From Anaeramoeba flamelloides (taxonomy: Eukaryota > Metamonada > Anaeramoebidae), in assembly GCA_027625915.1 (NCBI GenBank), contig JANTQA010000036.1:1173501-1237500 (forward strand): 64,000 nucleotides of DNA, given 5' to 3'. Position 1 is the first letter of the stretch, and every line of letters starts with the position of its first letter. Positions 12,534 through 31,900 of the stretch are shown here, one piece after another. The notes under the pieces were generated by a model. It ran no database searches, was not told the origin of the DNA, and worked only from the letters and a program-made list of their open reading frames with translations. Position numbers and translations under genes: made by a program.

Positions 12534-15246
12534 ATGTTTACAATTACAAAAAGTAAAAAAAAAACAGAACATAATCATGAAGAATGGTTAAAGGATTTCA
12601 AAACGGCATTAAAAAAAACTACTTGGATGGGAGGTACTTTACCATTCATGAGAAGAAAGATTCAAAAACAAACAATCGTAAGTGTAAATGCATTCAAGTA
12701 CATCTCACCAAAGGGTCTCTCGATCAGATTTGATCGCGAAAAGGTTATAAAATCCATACAAAACACAAGAATGTTTCAAAAGTTACCCGAGAATGTCATT
12801 GAAAACCCAAATCATACAACAAAAGTTACAGTACTTAACCGTGACTGCTTGCTAGCTGCAGAGGATTTGATCAAAGAAGGATTCGAAAAGCCTTGTGTCT
12901 TAAACATGGCGAATCCTTACCGTGCAGGTGGTGGGTACGAAGGTGGTGCTGGCGCACAAGAAGAAAATGTCTTTCGTCGTACAAATTATATTCAAAGCCT
13001 TATTGACAAGGAGAGTCTTGTAACTGAAAAGTCATTTTCTTATCCAATCCCACTTCTTGGTGCAATCTATTCGCCCGAGTAAATTTTCGATTTTTTTAAT
13101 TTTTTCTCATTAAGGACTATCTAAAATAAAGCCATTGTGGAGTCTTACGAATTAAAACTTCAATGAATTAGACTCTTTATCGCTTTTGTTCCAGAAGAAC
13201 TATTAAATTTCAAAAATTTAGGAATAAATAATTTTTCACAGATCAGATACTTGGTTGTAAGACGAACCGAAAATCCGCAAAACAACAACCATTTTTCTTC
13301 TTATTGAAGTGTTGTCTAGTTTCCAAGAAAAAACCACTCGAAAAATGGACTTAGAAGAAACATGGTTGGGTTGTGATTTTTACTCCCATCTCCACAATTA
13401 AGGATTATTCGAATTTTATTCCCAGTGGCTATTACTTTTATACCCACAACACGAATTATGAACTCAAAAGAATGTTGAGTTAATAGATCTTGTTAAAATG
13501 TAAAATTTAGGTTTTTTTGAGGAAGGCAAAAAAAATTTACTTTCCAAATCCAAATTTTTCACTCAAAATTTTCGTGTTCCAAAATGATATTGGGAAAATG
13601 TCACTCCACTTTATATTGAATTATGTTAGAGTTGGTGGTGAGTGTAGCCAACCATTTGAAAAGAAAGTGAAGTGACATTTTCCCAATATCAAAAAAAAAC
13701 AGCTTTTTATTTTTGCCTTGCTTTGTTGGGATTTTTCGAAAAGTTTTTGGATCAATAAATGATTTTAGTCAAAATCTTAAATTGCTAAAAATTGGTAATA
13801 TTTTGACTTTCCCTCAATTCACTATATTTTAAAGGTCTTAATCTATTTACTGCTTTGTATTTCAATGCTTACAGAGCATAAAATTCAGATAGTCCTTAAC
13901 TGTCTTTGATCTTGAAAAATTATTTATTCCTAAATTTTTCGAAATATTATAGTTCTTCTGGATCAAAAGCGATAAAGAGTCTAATTCATTGATATTTTAA
14001 TTCGTAAGACCCATGATGGTTTTATTTTAGATAAACCTTAAGGGACTATTTCTATTTTGTGCTCTGTGGGAATTGAAATACAATATCTAAGCTCTCGAAA
14101 TGAATTAACAGTTGGTGTGTATCAAAGAAAAGTTAAAATATTGTAAATTTTAGAATTTTTGAGGATTTTGAAAACTATTTGTTGAAAAATAAATAGATCA
14201 AAATTTTCATTCTACTTTCCAAAATTGTAATAATAAATCAGGAAATATTTCAAATTTTCAAACTTATAACAAGCCTAAATTATTCATTTATCTTTAGAAT
14301 TGGAGACTTTATAGATTTATTTTAATTCTTGGGTTTTATTTTTTTGGAAAGCTGAATGAAAATTTGATGTATTTATTTTGCAATTAACAGTAAATAGAAT
14401 TTATTAATCGAAAAAAAGGTATTAAATTCTCAAACCAAACAAAGACAAATTTAAAAATCGATTTATTTTTTGATAATACAGCTGGAACTATCCAATTTTT
14501 TTTTCAAGTATATTTCGATTTACTCAAATTAAATTATAGGATGATTGAAAATAATTTGGAAACAATTACAGAAGAAAATTATTAAATTTCGAAAATTGAC
14601 CGTATTAATGGTTTTTTCCAAATTATTAATAATAAAAAATAAACCAAAAATTTTAAATTTGAACAAGAAATCTTGACTCAAAATTCTTGAAAGTTAATAA
14701 AAGTATTTTTAGTAATAAAAGTAATATGAAAGGGACATAGAACATGTATAGTTCTTAAGTAGAACGTGTTGTTTTTAAAGAAAATCTTATTTTTTTTTTC
14801 TTTCTTGCTATTTTATTGAAAATAGGGTTATTGTTTTTAGAGGGGCTGAAGAACAAGGGTATCCTTACCTTGAAAAGCCTTATGTAGTATCTTTTATTGC
14901 ATCTGCAGCAATCCCAGGGCCAAGAGTCAAAAAGATTGACGATTCATGGCACCTGGAAGAAGAAGAATATAAAACAACAAAGAACAAAATTAGAACAATG
15001 CTAAAAGTACCACTGATCTATGGACACGATTCCTTGGTTCTTTCTGCTTTTGGGTGTGGTGCTTTTGGAAACCCCGCATCTCATATGGCAAAAATATTCC
15101 ATGAAATATTAGATGAAGAATTTAACGGTTATTATAAAAAAATTATATTTGCAATCATAGATGGGAAAAAGGGGCAACTGGAAAAACGTGGATCATCCAA
15201 CCCGAAAGGAAATTTCCTTCCTTTCTTCGAGGAATTCCAAAAATAA
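12534..15246 (+). CDS. Microbial-type poly(ADP-ribose) glycohydrolase (macrodomain fold)
   Basis: Predicted to hydrolyse ribose-ribose bonds of poly(ADP-ribose), reversing PARP modification. Two exons, 12534-13078 and 14826-15246, give 321 residues. The intron (13079-14825, GTAAAT...AATAG, 1,747 bases) splits a Glu codon and joins IYSP-E-VIVFRG, a contiguous block in the family (TIGR02452 / PF10021 type). Residues 1-90 are a lysine-rich helical leader. The macrodomain follows: VLNMANPYRAGGG (about 122-134), the PARG signature GGG-X7-QEE (132-144) with the catalytic Glu pair present, VFRRTNY, VSFIASAAIPGPR, then LSAFGCGAFGNPASHMAKIF near the phosphate-binding end. Everything expected for activity is there. 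The family is commonest in bacteria and patchy in protists, so lateral origin is possible, but its intron shows it is a settled nuclear gene. The intron is packed with three inverted-repeat elements. Confidence 0.88.
13111..14047. mobile_element. Family F long-armed TIR element in the PARG intron
   Basis: Arms of about 130 bases, 13111-13245 and about 13905-14047, are inverted copies with few differences. They share TAAGGACTATC, TCTAAAATAAA, TTAGACTCTTTATCGCTTTT, CCAGAAGAACTAT and ATTTAGGAATAAATAATTTT in mirrored order. The interior has no protein-like frame and holds a second hairpin (13586-13690). No other copy in the window. Transposon superfamily not determined. Confidence 0.6.
13586..13690. 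repeat. Hairpin element G nested in family F
   Basis: A 27-base near-perfect inverted repeat (GATATTGGGAAAATGTCACT plus CCACTTT at the left; AAAGTGAAGTGACATTTTCC plus CAATATC at the right) closes a loop of about 50 bases. It lies centrally within family F. It may be a small MITE that landed there or F's own inner hairpin. Confidence 0.5.
14178..14390. mobile_element. Family D small TIR element, copy 2, in the PARG intron
   Basis: 213 bases flanked by TA on both sides. The right end CAATTAACAG|TA matches the intact copy at 56500-56722. The left end reads TTTGTTGAAAAATAAATAGA, then TTTTCATTCTACTTTCCAAA; the right carries the mirror TTTTTGGAAAGCTGAATGAA. TA flanks suggest a Tc1/mariner-type mobiliser, which is inference. 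No coding capacity. Confidence 0.6.
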
Positions 15247-15551
15247 ATATTTATTTGGTTGGCACATCAGTACCTTAAAAAAAAACCCAAAGCTTAGTTC
15301 TGAGTTTACTGAGAATTATTGACCTTACCTAAAATAACTTTTCCTTAATCTTTTGAAAACAAAAATAATATAAAGAAATCATAAAATAAAAAGAAAAAAT
15401 TTTCCATTATTTTTCCATTTTCTATATTAATATCAAAATTCGCAATTAAACTAAAAAGTGTAAACAATTAACCAAAAAATAATCGATCTACAAGCAAACA
15501 AGAAACCCAATAAAATAAAATTAAAATTCGAAATTTGAAGATTTTTTACCA

Positions 15552-15857
15552 AACTTTGTTTTTGTCAAAGAGGACCATCATTTTTTTCAAATGTCAAATA
15601 TTTTTTCTAAATGACTTTTAAAGAATAAATAAGAAATAAGTAGAATTATAAGAATCAAAGAATTTTTGATATCCATATGGAATAAATCTTTTTAATTTTA
15701 AGATAATATATAGATTCATTAGTTTTCTTTATACTGGTACTGAATAATCTTTGAAGTTTATTATTCTACTTATTTCTTATTTGTTCTTTAAAAGTCATTT
15801 AGAAAAAATATTTGACATTTGAAAAAAATGATGGTCCTCTTTGACTAAAACAAAGTT
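15552..15857. mobile_element. Family A foldback derivative (hairpin MITE)
   Basis: Two arms of about 100 bases mirror each other almost exactly, starting AACTTTGTTTTTGTCAAAGA and ending with the reverse complement followed by TA. The arm equals the right-hand end of family A (AGAATAAATAAGAAATAAGT, TGACAAAGA-type word), so this looks like a family A element reduced to two copies of one end. The left flank lacks the TA. Strong hairpin potential if transcribed. Confidence 0.65.
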
Positions 15858-16682
15858 TATTTTAATTTTTTTTTTTTTTTATTTAGTAAAAAACTTTTTT
15901 AAATTTGATTAATCAAAATAATCTTCAAAAATACGAAAAAATTAAATTTGACCAATTTTGAAATTTAACCAAATTTGAAATATACCCTTATTCTTTCATT
16001 AACAATCCCCAAATAGTCCAAAATATTTTATTTTCAAAATTTGTACAGAAAAAAAAGTAATGTTTTTTGTATTGATGGACAAAGTGTAAATGACACTCTA
16101 GATGTGCTTTTACTTAAATTTCCTCAAAGATAATTTATTTGTAAAATCATCAATTTCACGATTATTCAAAGAAAGACACACCTGATTTTTTTTATGTTTA
16201 AAAAACCAAAAGCAAAAAATAGAAAAGGAAAAATGAAAAAGAAAAAAGAAAAAAGAAAAATGAAATTTAAAAAAGGGTTTATAAGTAGTAATTTGTAAAA
16301 AATCAAAAAAATCAAAAAAATACATGCTATCTTTAATTAAGTATTCCTAAAATCACAGCCACAATACTTTTGGATGATTTAATAATTTGATAATGGATTA
16401 CTAATGTTCACTTGGGGATAGTTGCTTAAGTTGTTATAATTTCTTTTTTTCTTTGATCTTATTTGCTTTAAACCTTTGATCATTTTTAGCCTTTGCTTTT
16501 TCGTTTTTATTTACAAGTTACTTATACTTTCGTGTTTCAGTGCCACAGTATTAGTAAGTAACCACTTGATCTTTTTCCTTTTTAATTCTTCTTCCCAATA
16601 TAAAGAAGATTCAGCCAAGGGAAAAATGGAAAAAAAATCAAAAAAATGTAATTTTGCTTGGAATTCACAATAGAATTACTTA

Positions 16683-16885
16683 AAGGTATTTCCAAAAAAG
16701 TGGGGAATTTTTTTTTACATTTAATAAAAAATCATCTTTTTGTTTGAAGGTATTCATTAATTGACAATACCAAATTAAGTTTAATATTAATACCGATTAA
16801 ATCAATGACTAAGGTATTTATTTCGAAATTTGTTAAAAGAAATATTTCCAAAAATGAAAAAAAAATCACATTTTGATTTTCTTAT
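16683..16885 (+). mobile_element. Family C repeat, uninterrupted copy
   Basis: Starts AAGGTATTTCCAAAAAAGTG and continues through TATTCATTAATTGACAATAC, AAATTAAGTTTAATATTAAT, ACCGATT and CTAAGGTATTTA to AAATATTTCCAAAAATGAAA. The same order is seen at 56363-56785, where the copy is split by a family D element. This copy therefore shows the empty site. No coding capacity. Confidence 0.6.
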
Positions 16886-17141
16886 TATATTTATAAATTA
16901 TTTTTTTTTCTTCACTTACAATCCGAGTTTTCTATTTTTTTTTTTATTTTTTACTACCCCTCCTTGATAAATACAAATAATGACTTTCAAATTTATTAAT
17001 CAAAAGAAAAAAAAAGTATAAAAAAAGAAGAATCAAAAGAAATTTTAAAAATCTTTTCAAGAATAAAGTCAATTTATTAAAATAATAAATTCAAATAAAA
17101 ATAAATAAGAACAATAATAATAATAATAAAATTAGTTTGTC

Positions 17142-24710
<7,569 letters not shown>

Positions 24711-25754
24711 GGTGAAAAAAATGATTTTTACTTTGGGATTATTTTGGTTTTTTCCATATTTTATTCTTTTTTATTATCAATTTTTTTATTAATAAATTAA
24801 AGTATCATGTTTGTCTTAAAGGTAAGGAATCAAATTCCATAAACGTGTTTTAGGAATTCGATTTAATTTTTTATGAAACAATTCTTACTTGTTGGATTGC
24901 TTTGTTTGTAATAAATTCTTTATAAAATTTATTCAATAAGGGAGAGTAAAATACTGATGAAAGTATTAAAAAGTGAATACAAAAAGAGTTCTTTGTCTCT
25001 GTGGAATTAAATAGTATTCATTTTTGAAAAAGGAACTTCAAAAATTAAAAAATTGATTGTTAAATAAATTCTTTGGATTTTTTTCATCAAAAATTAGCTG
25101 AAATATACCTTAACTCTGAAAACAATTTTAGTAAGATCTCTTCAATAGACAAATTGTCAATTACTTGAAATGTAATTTTAATCTAGAAAATAATTTAAAA
25201 ATCAATTTATTTTAAGAAAATCTTTTTAATTTACGAAAACTAAGGTAAACATTTTTTGAATTGTGAAATTAATAGAAAATTTCTTAAATTTATTTTTAAT
25301 TTCTTAAATTTCAAAAAATTACAACATGTTTGCATTTAAGTTTTTGAGAATTTGTAAGAATTGAGTAAAATCTAAAATTTTTCTAATTTTTTAAATCAAA
25401 AAAAAACAAAGACAATTAGTTGTTCTTATATTTTCCATTTATGTTGAAAATCAATAGATTTTAGTTAGGTTTTTTTGAGTTTTTTTTTTTTGGAAAATCA
25501 CTTGATTTTTGTTACGTTTTTTTTACTCTTTCTATTTAAAACCCTTTTTAAACCAGATTTTTATTTTTCTATTTTTTCTTTCTTATTTATTATTATTATT
25601 ATTCTTAAATTCCCTGTTCAATTATTCTTTTTGTTTATTCAAACAAAAAAAAATTTTTTACTTTCCCAATTCTAAACTATTTTTTTTATTTATCCTCTAA
25701 ATTGCTCTTAGTAATCAATGACTGGAAGAGGATCTTTTAACATTCGCTTAATCA

Positions 25755-25793
<39 letters not shown>

Positions 25794-25921
25794 TTTTCAA
25801 ATTAAGAAATTGAGAATTCAATAAAAAATTTCAATTTAATTTTATAAAAAGAAAGTCGCCTTTGGACGAAAAATGTAAAACCAAAATTTAAAAAAAAAAA
25901 TTAATCAAACAGTAAAAAAGT
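24711..25921. other. Intergenic region between MAP3K start and RalGAP beta end
   Basis: About 1.2 kb, A/T-rich, expected to hold the promoter of the MAP3K gene and the 3' UTR of RalGAP beta. A 35-base A run lies at 25757-25791. Two overlapping Phe-rich open frames at 25475-25700 come from T runs and are not protein-like. Confidence 0.5.
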
Positions 25922-28900
25922 TTAAAGTTTAAAATTAGAAAATAAAAGTTTGGAATAAAAATTTTCAATTTGGGGTTTGATAATTCCTTCAAAAGCTAAC
26001 ATTGAAATTGTATCAGCTCTTTTCTTAAAAGGATTTTGGATATTAGTTTGCGCTTCGGTTAATTCTTGGTCTGTTATTATAACGGTTTTTCTGACTAAAT
26101 TACCTAAGGACCTTTCACTGATCAAAACATTTTCGCTCAATGGGCCGTTTATATGTGATGATTGGGCATAATCCATGAAAGTGATTGAAAAGAGGCCAGT
26201 ATAATGTGGTCTTATAATTAAAAATATTGAATTCAAATTACTTTTTAATATTTTAGGGTTAAAGGCTCTTTCGTCGTCAATCCAAACAATACCGACTCTA
26301 TTTTCCCCCAAGATTTCCTTGACCTTTTCGGCATTGTTTTCTTTAAAATTGATTAAGGTGGAAACATGGAATACTACTTCTGTATAATAATCACCATAAT
26401 ATGGCGTCTTTCTACCAGATTCTTTCCAATTCAAATTGCCGTGGTATCCATTATGTTTTTCCAAATCAACCATCCAACCTAATTGAGAAATAAATTTATT
26501 GAAAGTCTCACTGCCTCTTTTATTTTCAAATATATATGAAATATCGCAATATCTGTTTTGGTTGGGGCCGATATATATGACACTGATTGATTGATTTCTT
26601 CTTTCTGAAAGTTGGTCAAGTTGTCTTATTGAGTTTTTAAAATTTTTATCTATTTTTAAAAATTCTAAATGCTCTTCTCCATCGATTTTCATGAGCCCAA
26701 TATTTGTTAAAAATAATCGATTATTAGACGAGAAGTTTTGAACATATACTTTCTGGTTGTCTTTTAAATTTATTTCGATAAAGGGTAAAGTTTTTATTAA
26801 TTGTTCTTTATTTTTAATAATTTTTAGTGACGAATTAATCTTTGTTGGCTTTTTACATTTAATATCTACTGAATTGGTTTCCTCTTCAATATATCTATAA
26901 ATTTCTTCAATTCTATGTTGGATTCCTATAATATAATTAACCCAATTGCTTTTAGTTTCATCATCCATTTTCAAATAATCCAATAGTGTGGAATCGGTTT
27001 GAAGTGTTATGTCTTCTTCATGTTCTTCATCTTGATTTAAAGGAATAAATATTTTGTACTCGGGTGGCCTTGATTCACCTTTCCAAATGTGCTGGATTAA
27101 TTCACTTTTTTTGGGTCTTCTATAATTTAATGGCAATGATCTAAATTTAGCTTTCCAAGCATAGCGTCCATTAAAATCTCTGATAATAAAGAGTAGTTTT
27201 TTCTGATCTAATGTATTTCTTTTATTTTCCTTTTCCCTTTCATTTTCATTTTCCTTTTCATTTCCATTTTCCCTTTCCTTTTCCATTTCCATTTTCATTT
27301 CCTTTTCCATTTCCCTTTCCTTTTCCTTTTCCTTTTCCTTTTCAATTTCAATTTCAATTTCAATTCCCCTTTCCTTTTCAATATTTGATTCTTGATCATT
27401 TTTACGTTTATTTTTATTAATATTATTGTTATTATTTTTAATTTGCTGAATTTCTTTTATAGATTGTTTATCAATAATAGTTAGAATACGATTTTTATCT
27501 AAACAATAATAGGAAGCACAAAGATCCAATTCTTCTTCGGTTAACTTATATTTTTTTTGTATTTTCTGTTCGGTAATCAAAGTGGAAATATTTGAAGGGC
27601 CAGTTTCAATTGGGAAATTTGCATATTGTTTAAAAATTATTGAAAACAAATCAAGGGCATATTGCTTAATAATGGGGATAGGGTCAATTTTGATGATTTT
27701 TTTTTTTTCTAATTTACTTTGAGAGGAAATCCCAAATTTAATTGAATTCATCACTTCTTTCAGTACATTAATATTTTTTAATAGCCCCTGTGACTTGATT
27801 ATAAAACTTCCAATAACATGATAACATTTACATATAATATTTTGGATTTGTTCAGGATCTGAAGTTAATAATTCATTCATTTTTTTTTTAATTAATTTAC
27901 AAATCGAGCTCACAATATTTGGGATTGATGAGGCATCGATCTTTTGGATTTCATTTGTTAAAGATGAAATGGAATCTAAACTATTTAATGCAGTCGAAAT
28001 CACCCAATCTGGCCAATCATGATTAAATTCATTGATAGATGATGACGGTGTATGTGTTGTTTTTATTGAAGTGTTTATTGTTGTGGTTGTTGAGGTATTA
28101 GTATTAGTAGTTGATGATGATGTTGATGATGATGATTTGTTCGTTAATAGGGTTGGATCAATTAGAAATAATTGAATAGAATATAATAGTTGACTACAAA
28201 TTTCTGGGAAGATGTCAATTGCTTCATGAATTACTATTGAAAACGACCATAATAATAGGCACACATTATAAGGATCGGTTTCGTTCTTTAAACTTTCCAA
28301 TATAATCAAAAATATTTTATTTGTTAATTCTTTAAAATTAATTACTTTTCCTTCTTTTTCTTTTTCTTTTTCCATTTCAATTCCCATTTCTAATTTTTTT
28401 TCAATCATTTCTTCTTTGTTATCCCTTAAATTCTGATTTTCAAATAAACTGTCATCAATTGTTTGTATTTTCAATTCGGGAAAGCACTGTGGAAAAAAGA
28501 CAAGACTTTTAATTAAATTAATACACGCCTTTCTAAGTACACTTTTATTGACTGAAATCTTGATTGGGTATTTTTTTTTGACTAAAATTTCTTCAATAAT
28601 TTTGATATAATATGGTAATAAAATTAAGACACCTTCTAACTTTGTCGAAAAGATATTAGTTGTGTTCAATAAAATGGCAGATATAGACCTACCATGGGTT
28701 TTTGGTGATAAAAATGCAGAAATTATAGCTTTATAAAAATTCAATAAATATATTTCTAAAAATGGCTCCTTTTGGACACTCATAAAGATATTGCATAATA
28801 CCGAATACGCACACTCTATACCCTCTTCAAATCCAGGCTTTGATAAATTTGTTGCCTCAAATAGCCATTTCGCAAAAATATGTAATATGGAATTGCCAGT

Positions 28901-31900
28901 TGGTGGATCTGGAAATTGCTTTAAATCGCTAATGTTTCCATAATCGCTTCTATTGCCGATTCTTAAAAAGCAATTCACAATATCCCTAATACCATTCATT
29001 GCAATTAAAAAGATTTCGGGATCAGTGATTTCATTTGGGTTATTAATCATATCTATAATGGGTATATAATAAATAATTTGATTATTCACAAATAAAAATA
29101 AAGATTAGTGATTCTCAGCAAACAGGTAATTTTCTCTTTTTTCCTTTTCTCTTTTTCCTTTAAATCAATAATTATTTGATTATTGCTTATTTTACCAATT
29201 TAGGTGACAAAAGAAAATAAAAAATAATAATTTAAAAGAAATTAGTTTCCAAATCCTTTATTAATTGGCAAAGTATTAAAAGATAAAAGATTAATAATGA
29301 AAAAGATAAAAAACAAATATAGACGAAAAAAAAAAAAAAAAGAAAAAAAATAGGATTAATCTTTTTATTGTGACAATCTAAAATCGAAACTCAAAATGGT
29401 TTTATTGATGTAATCTAGATTTTTTGAATTAAAATAATGATTTTTGGGTGTGATGTTTGAGAACTACAAATTTCGGTTGTGGTTTTTTTTTTTCCTTTTC
29501 TGTTTATTTAAGGGGAAAGTTTCCCTTTAATTTGGAAGAAAAATTACTAGTAAAAAAAGAGTAACCATTTGGGAAAAAAAGTGAAACAGGGTTTTTAATT
29601 TGGAACCTTAACATTACTGAAAATTCAAAGTAAGATCTATTAATAAAAGAAAAAATAAATGGTTAAAGATGAAATGGATGATTCAATACAATAACAGTTT
29701 TTTTAAATACTATCTTTTTGATATTGAGTTTTTCTTTTATTGGATCAATTATTAAAAATTTGTTTAAAAAATATTGACTATTTTGGAGATCTCTAAAACC
29801 ACATCAACAATTTTGGTATGAAAGTAGATTAAAATTGTGTTTGCTGGATTGATTGGAAATAATATAATGGATTATTCATTGAAATTAATTGGTTTCTTCT
29901 TTTAATTGATATTATTATGAGTTCTATTAATGTTCCCAATTAAAATCCGTGTTGAACTTTTTTTTTCCTTGTTTCACTTTTTTTCTCGAACGGTAATGTT
30001 AATTTCCTTAACTTTGACAATATAAAATAAATTTTTGACAAAATTAAATTTTAAAATACAATGATAAATTTCATTTGAGAATTAGTTTCATTTGTGGGTA
30101 AATTAATTTTTTTTTTTCTTGAACAAAATCCTATTGAAAAATTGGATTTTACAACGTAAATTGTAAAATATCTTTAAAAAATAATTTGTGATCCAAGATT
30201 TTGTATTAAACAATAGTGTTTATTAGAAGTGAAGTTATCAAAAAGTGAAAAATTAGCAAATGTTGAATTTTTTTTTGAAAAATATTTTTTGTCATGTTGG
30301 GATGTATTTAGTGATTTTAATATTTTGGAGAACTTTCAGAAATTCAAGAATTAAAGAAATCATATAAAGCAATTTTAATATAAGTTTAATAACCTTGAAA
30401 GTGATAACTTAAAGAAATAAAATATAAAATATTCAGGTTGTTTTAAGAAAATGTAACAAAAAAAAAAAATGGTTAAAATTGTTCTGCAATTAAAAAAGTT
30501 GATAGAAAACTATTTTAAATTATAAACCTGTCATTGAAAACATTTTTTTAAAAAATCTTATAATTATTATTTTCAATTTTATTTTTTGATTATTAAATAA
30601 AAATTAAAAGTTTATTTTAAAAATTTGAAATATGATAAAATAATAAAAATTATAACATTTTATAAAAACATTATTTATTTTTTTATTAAACGATCATTAT
30701 CTAAACAAGAATTTTGTTATAAAGATTTTATATGATATATATATATATATATATATATCTATATATATATTATTATTATTATTATTTAAGTGGGGGGTTT
30801 TTAATTCCTCTTATTTGCAGTTATATTTTTTTTTTAATTTAAGAAATAAACGGAAAATTAAATTAATTTTCGGTGATAAACAACTTTTTTTTTTTTATCT
30901 TTATTTAATCATTTTGAAAGTTTCAATATTGTTAATACCAATTTTATTGTAAAAATCAATTTTTACTTGTAATGTGTTTGAAGTGGATATTTAAATAAAG
31001 CTATTTACACTATTAATTAAATTTATTTTTTACTATTCAAATTATCAAAAACTGAAAAAGATCTTGAGAAAAGTAAATCATGAAATAAACTTTATTATAG
31101 AAAAATAGGAATCATATTAAAATGCTTTCCTGGTTGGTAGTTAAATTCATTTTTATCTGAGTTTGTTTTGAGAAAAATGTACATGGTGTAAATATAATCA
31201 ATGGACACACCAATGATTTTTTAGAACATAGTCAGAAATCTTTTTTCGGAAAAAATAAAAATAAAAATTGGAAATAATTATTACGTAGTGTTTTATGATA
31301 AAAAAATATTAGGCCATTCTTATCTAGGTTTATTCTCGAATAATTTAATTTTACAAATTCAGTTGGTGGACTATAGAAAATAAATATAAAATAAATAATC
31401 GGATATATGGTGAAAAATATTATGTATTTTAAAATATTTAAATAAAAATATAATTTAGAAAATAAATTTAATAAATTCAATTTTATAAGACTTATAATCT
31501 TTTTCAATATTTTTTATAAAATCAAATACATTCATTTAAACAATAATAAATTGATTTATTCATAATAAAAGAAAAAAAAAGATTTAATCAAAATTAAGGA
31601 TGAAAGTAAACTATTTTTCAGTTAAAGTGCCCAGTTGTAATGGTATAATACACGTGTTTAAAGGGTTTGCATAGATATTAGAAGAAAAATTTTATTTTGG
31701 AAAATTTCAAAATTGAAATCATTTTTTCACACTTCTACACATTTTTGTTTTTTTTTTTTCGATTTTTTTTTTAAAAACGTCATTCATTTGTAAAAAATTT
31801 TTTATTGCAAGATCAATAGTCACTTGGTAAAAACGTGTTATTCTAAGATCATTTAAACCATGTAAAGATTGTTAAGAAATCTATTGATTTCTATTGCAAT

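Larger units (their letters stand above)
15247..17141. other. Intergenic region between PARG and MAP3K (tail-to-tail)
   Basis: Convergent 3' ends. It contains a foldback derivative of family A (15552-15857) and a family C copy (16683-16885). Short open frames at 16110-16325 (-) and 16476-16673 (+) are Phe/Lys-rich products of A/T runs and do not read as proteins. Confidence 0.5.

Noticed and set aside
27211-27420. Plus-strand Phe/Pro-rich open frame
   Set aside because: It is the antisense of the EKEKEMEK codons in the RalGAP beta exon.
29050-29089. GTG at 29089, or the Met at 29050, as the start of a separate RalGAP gene
   Set aside because: An acceptor (CATTATAG) lies at 29053, and exons upstream complete the N-terminal half in phase, so this is an internal exon.
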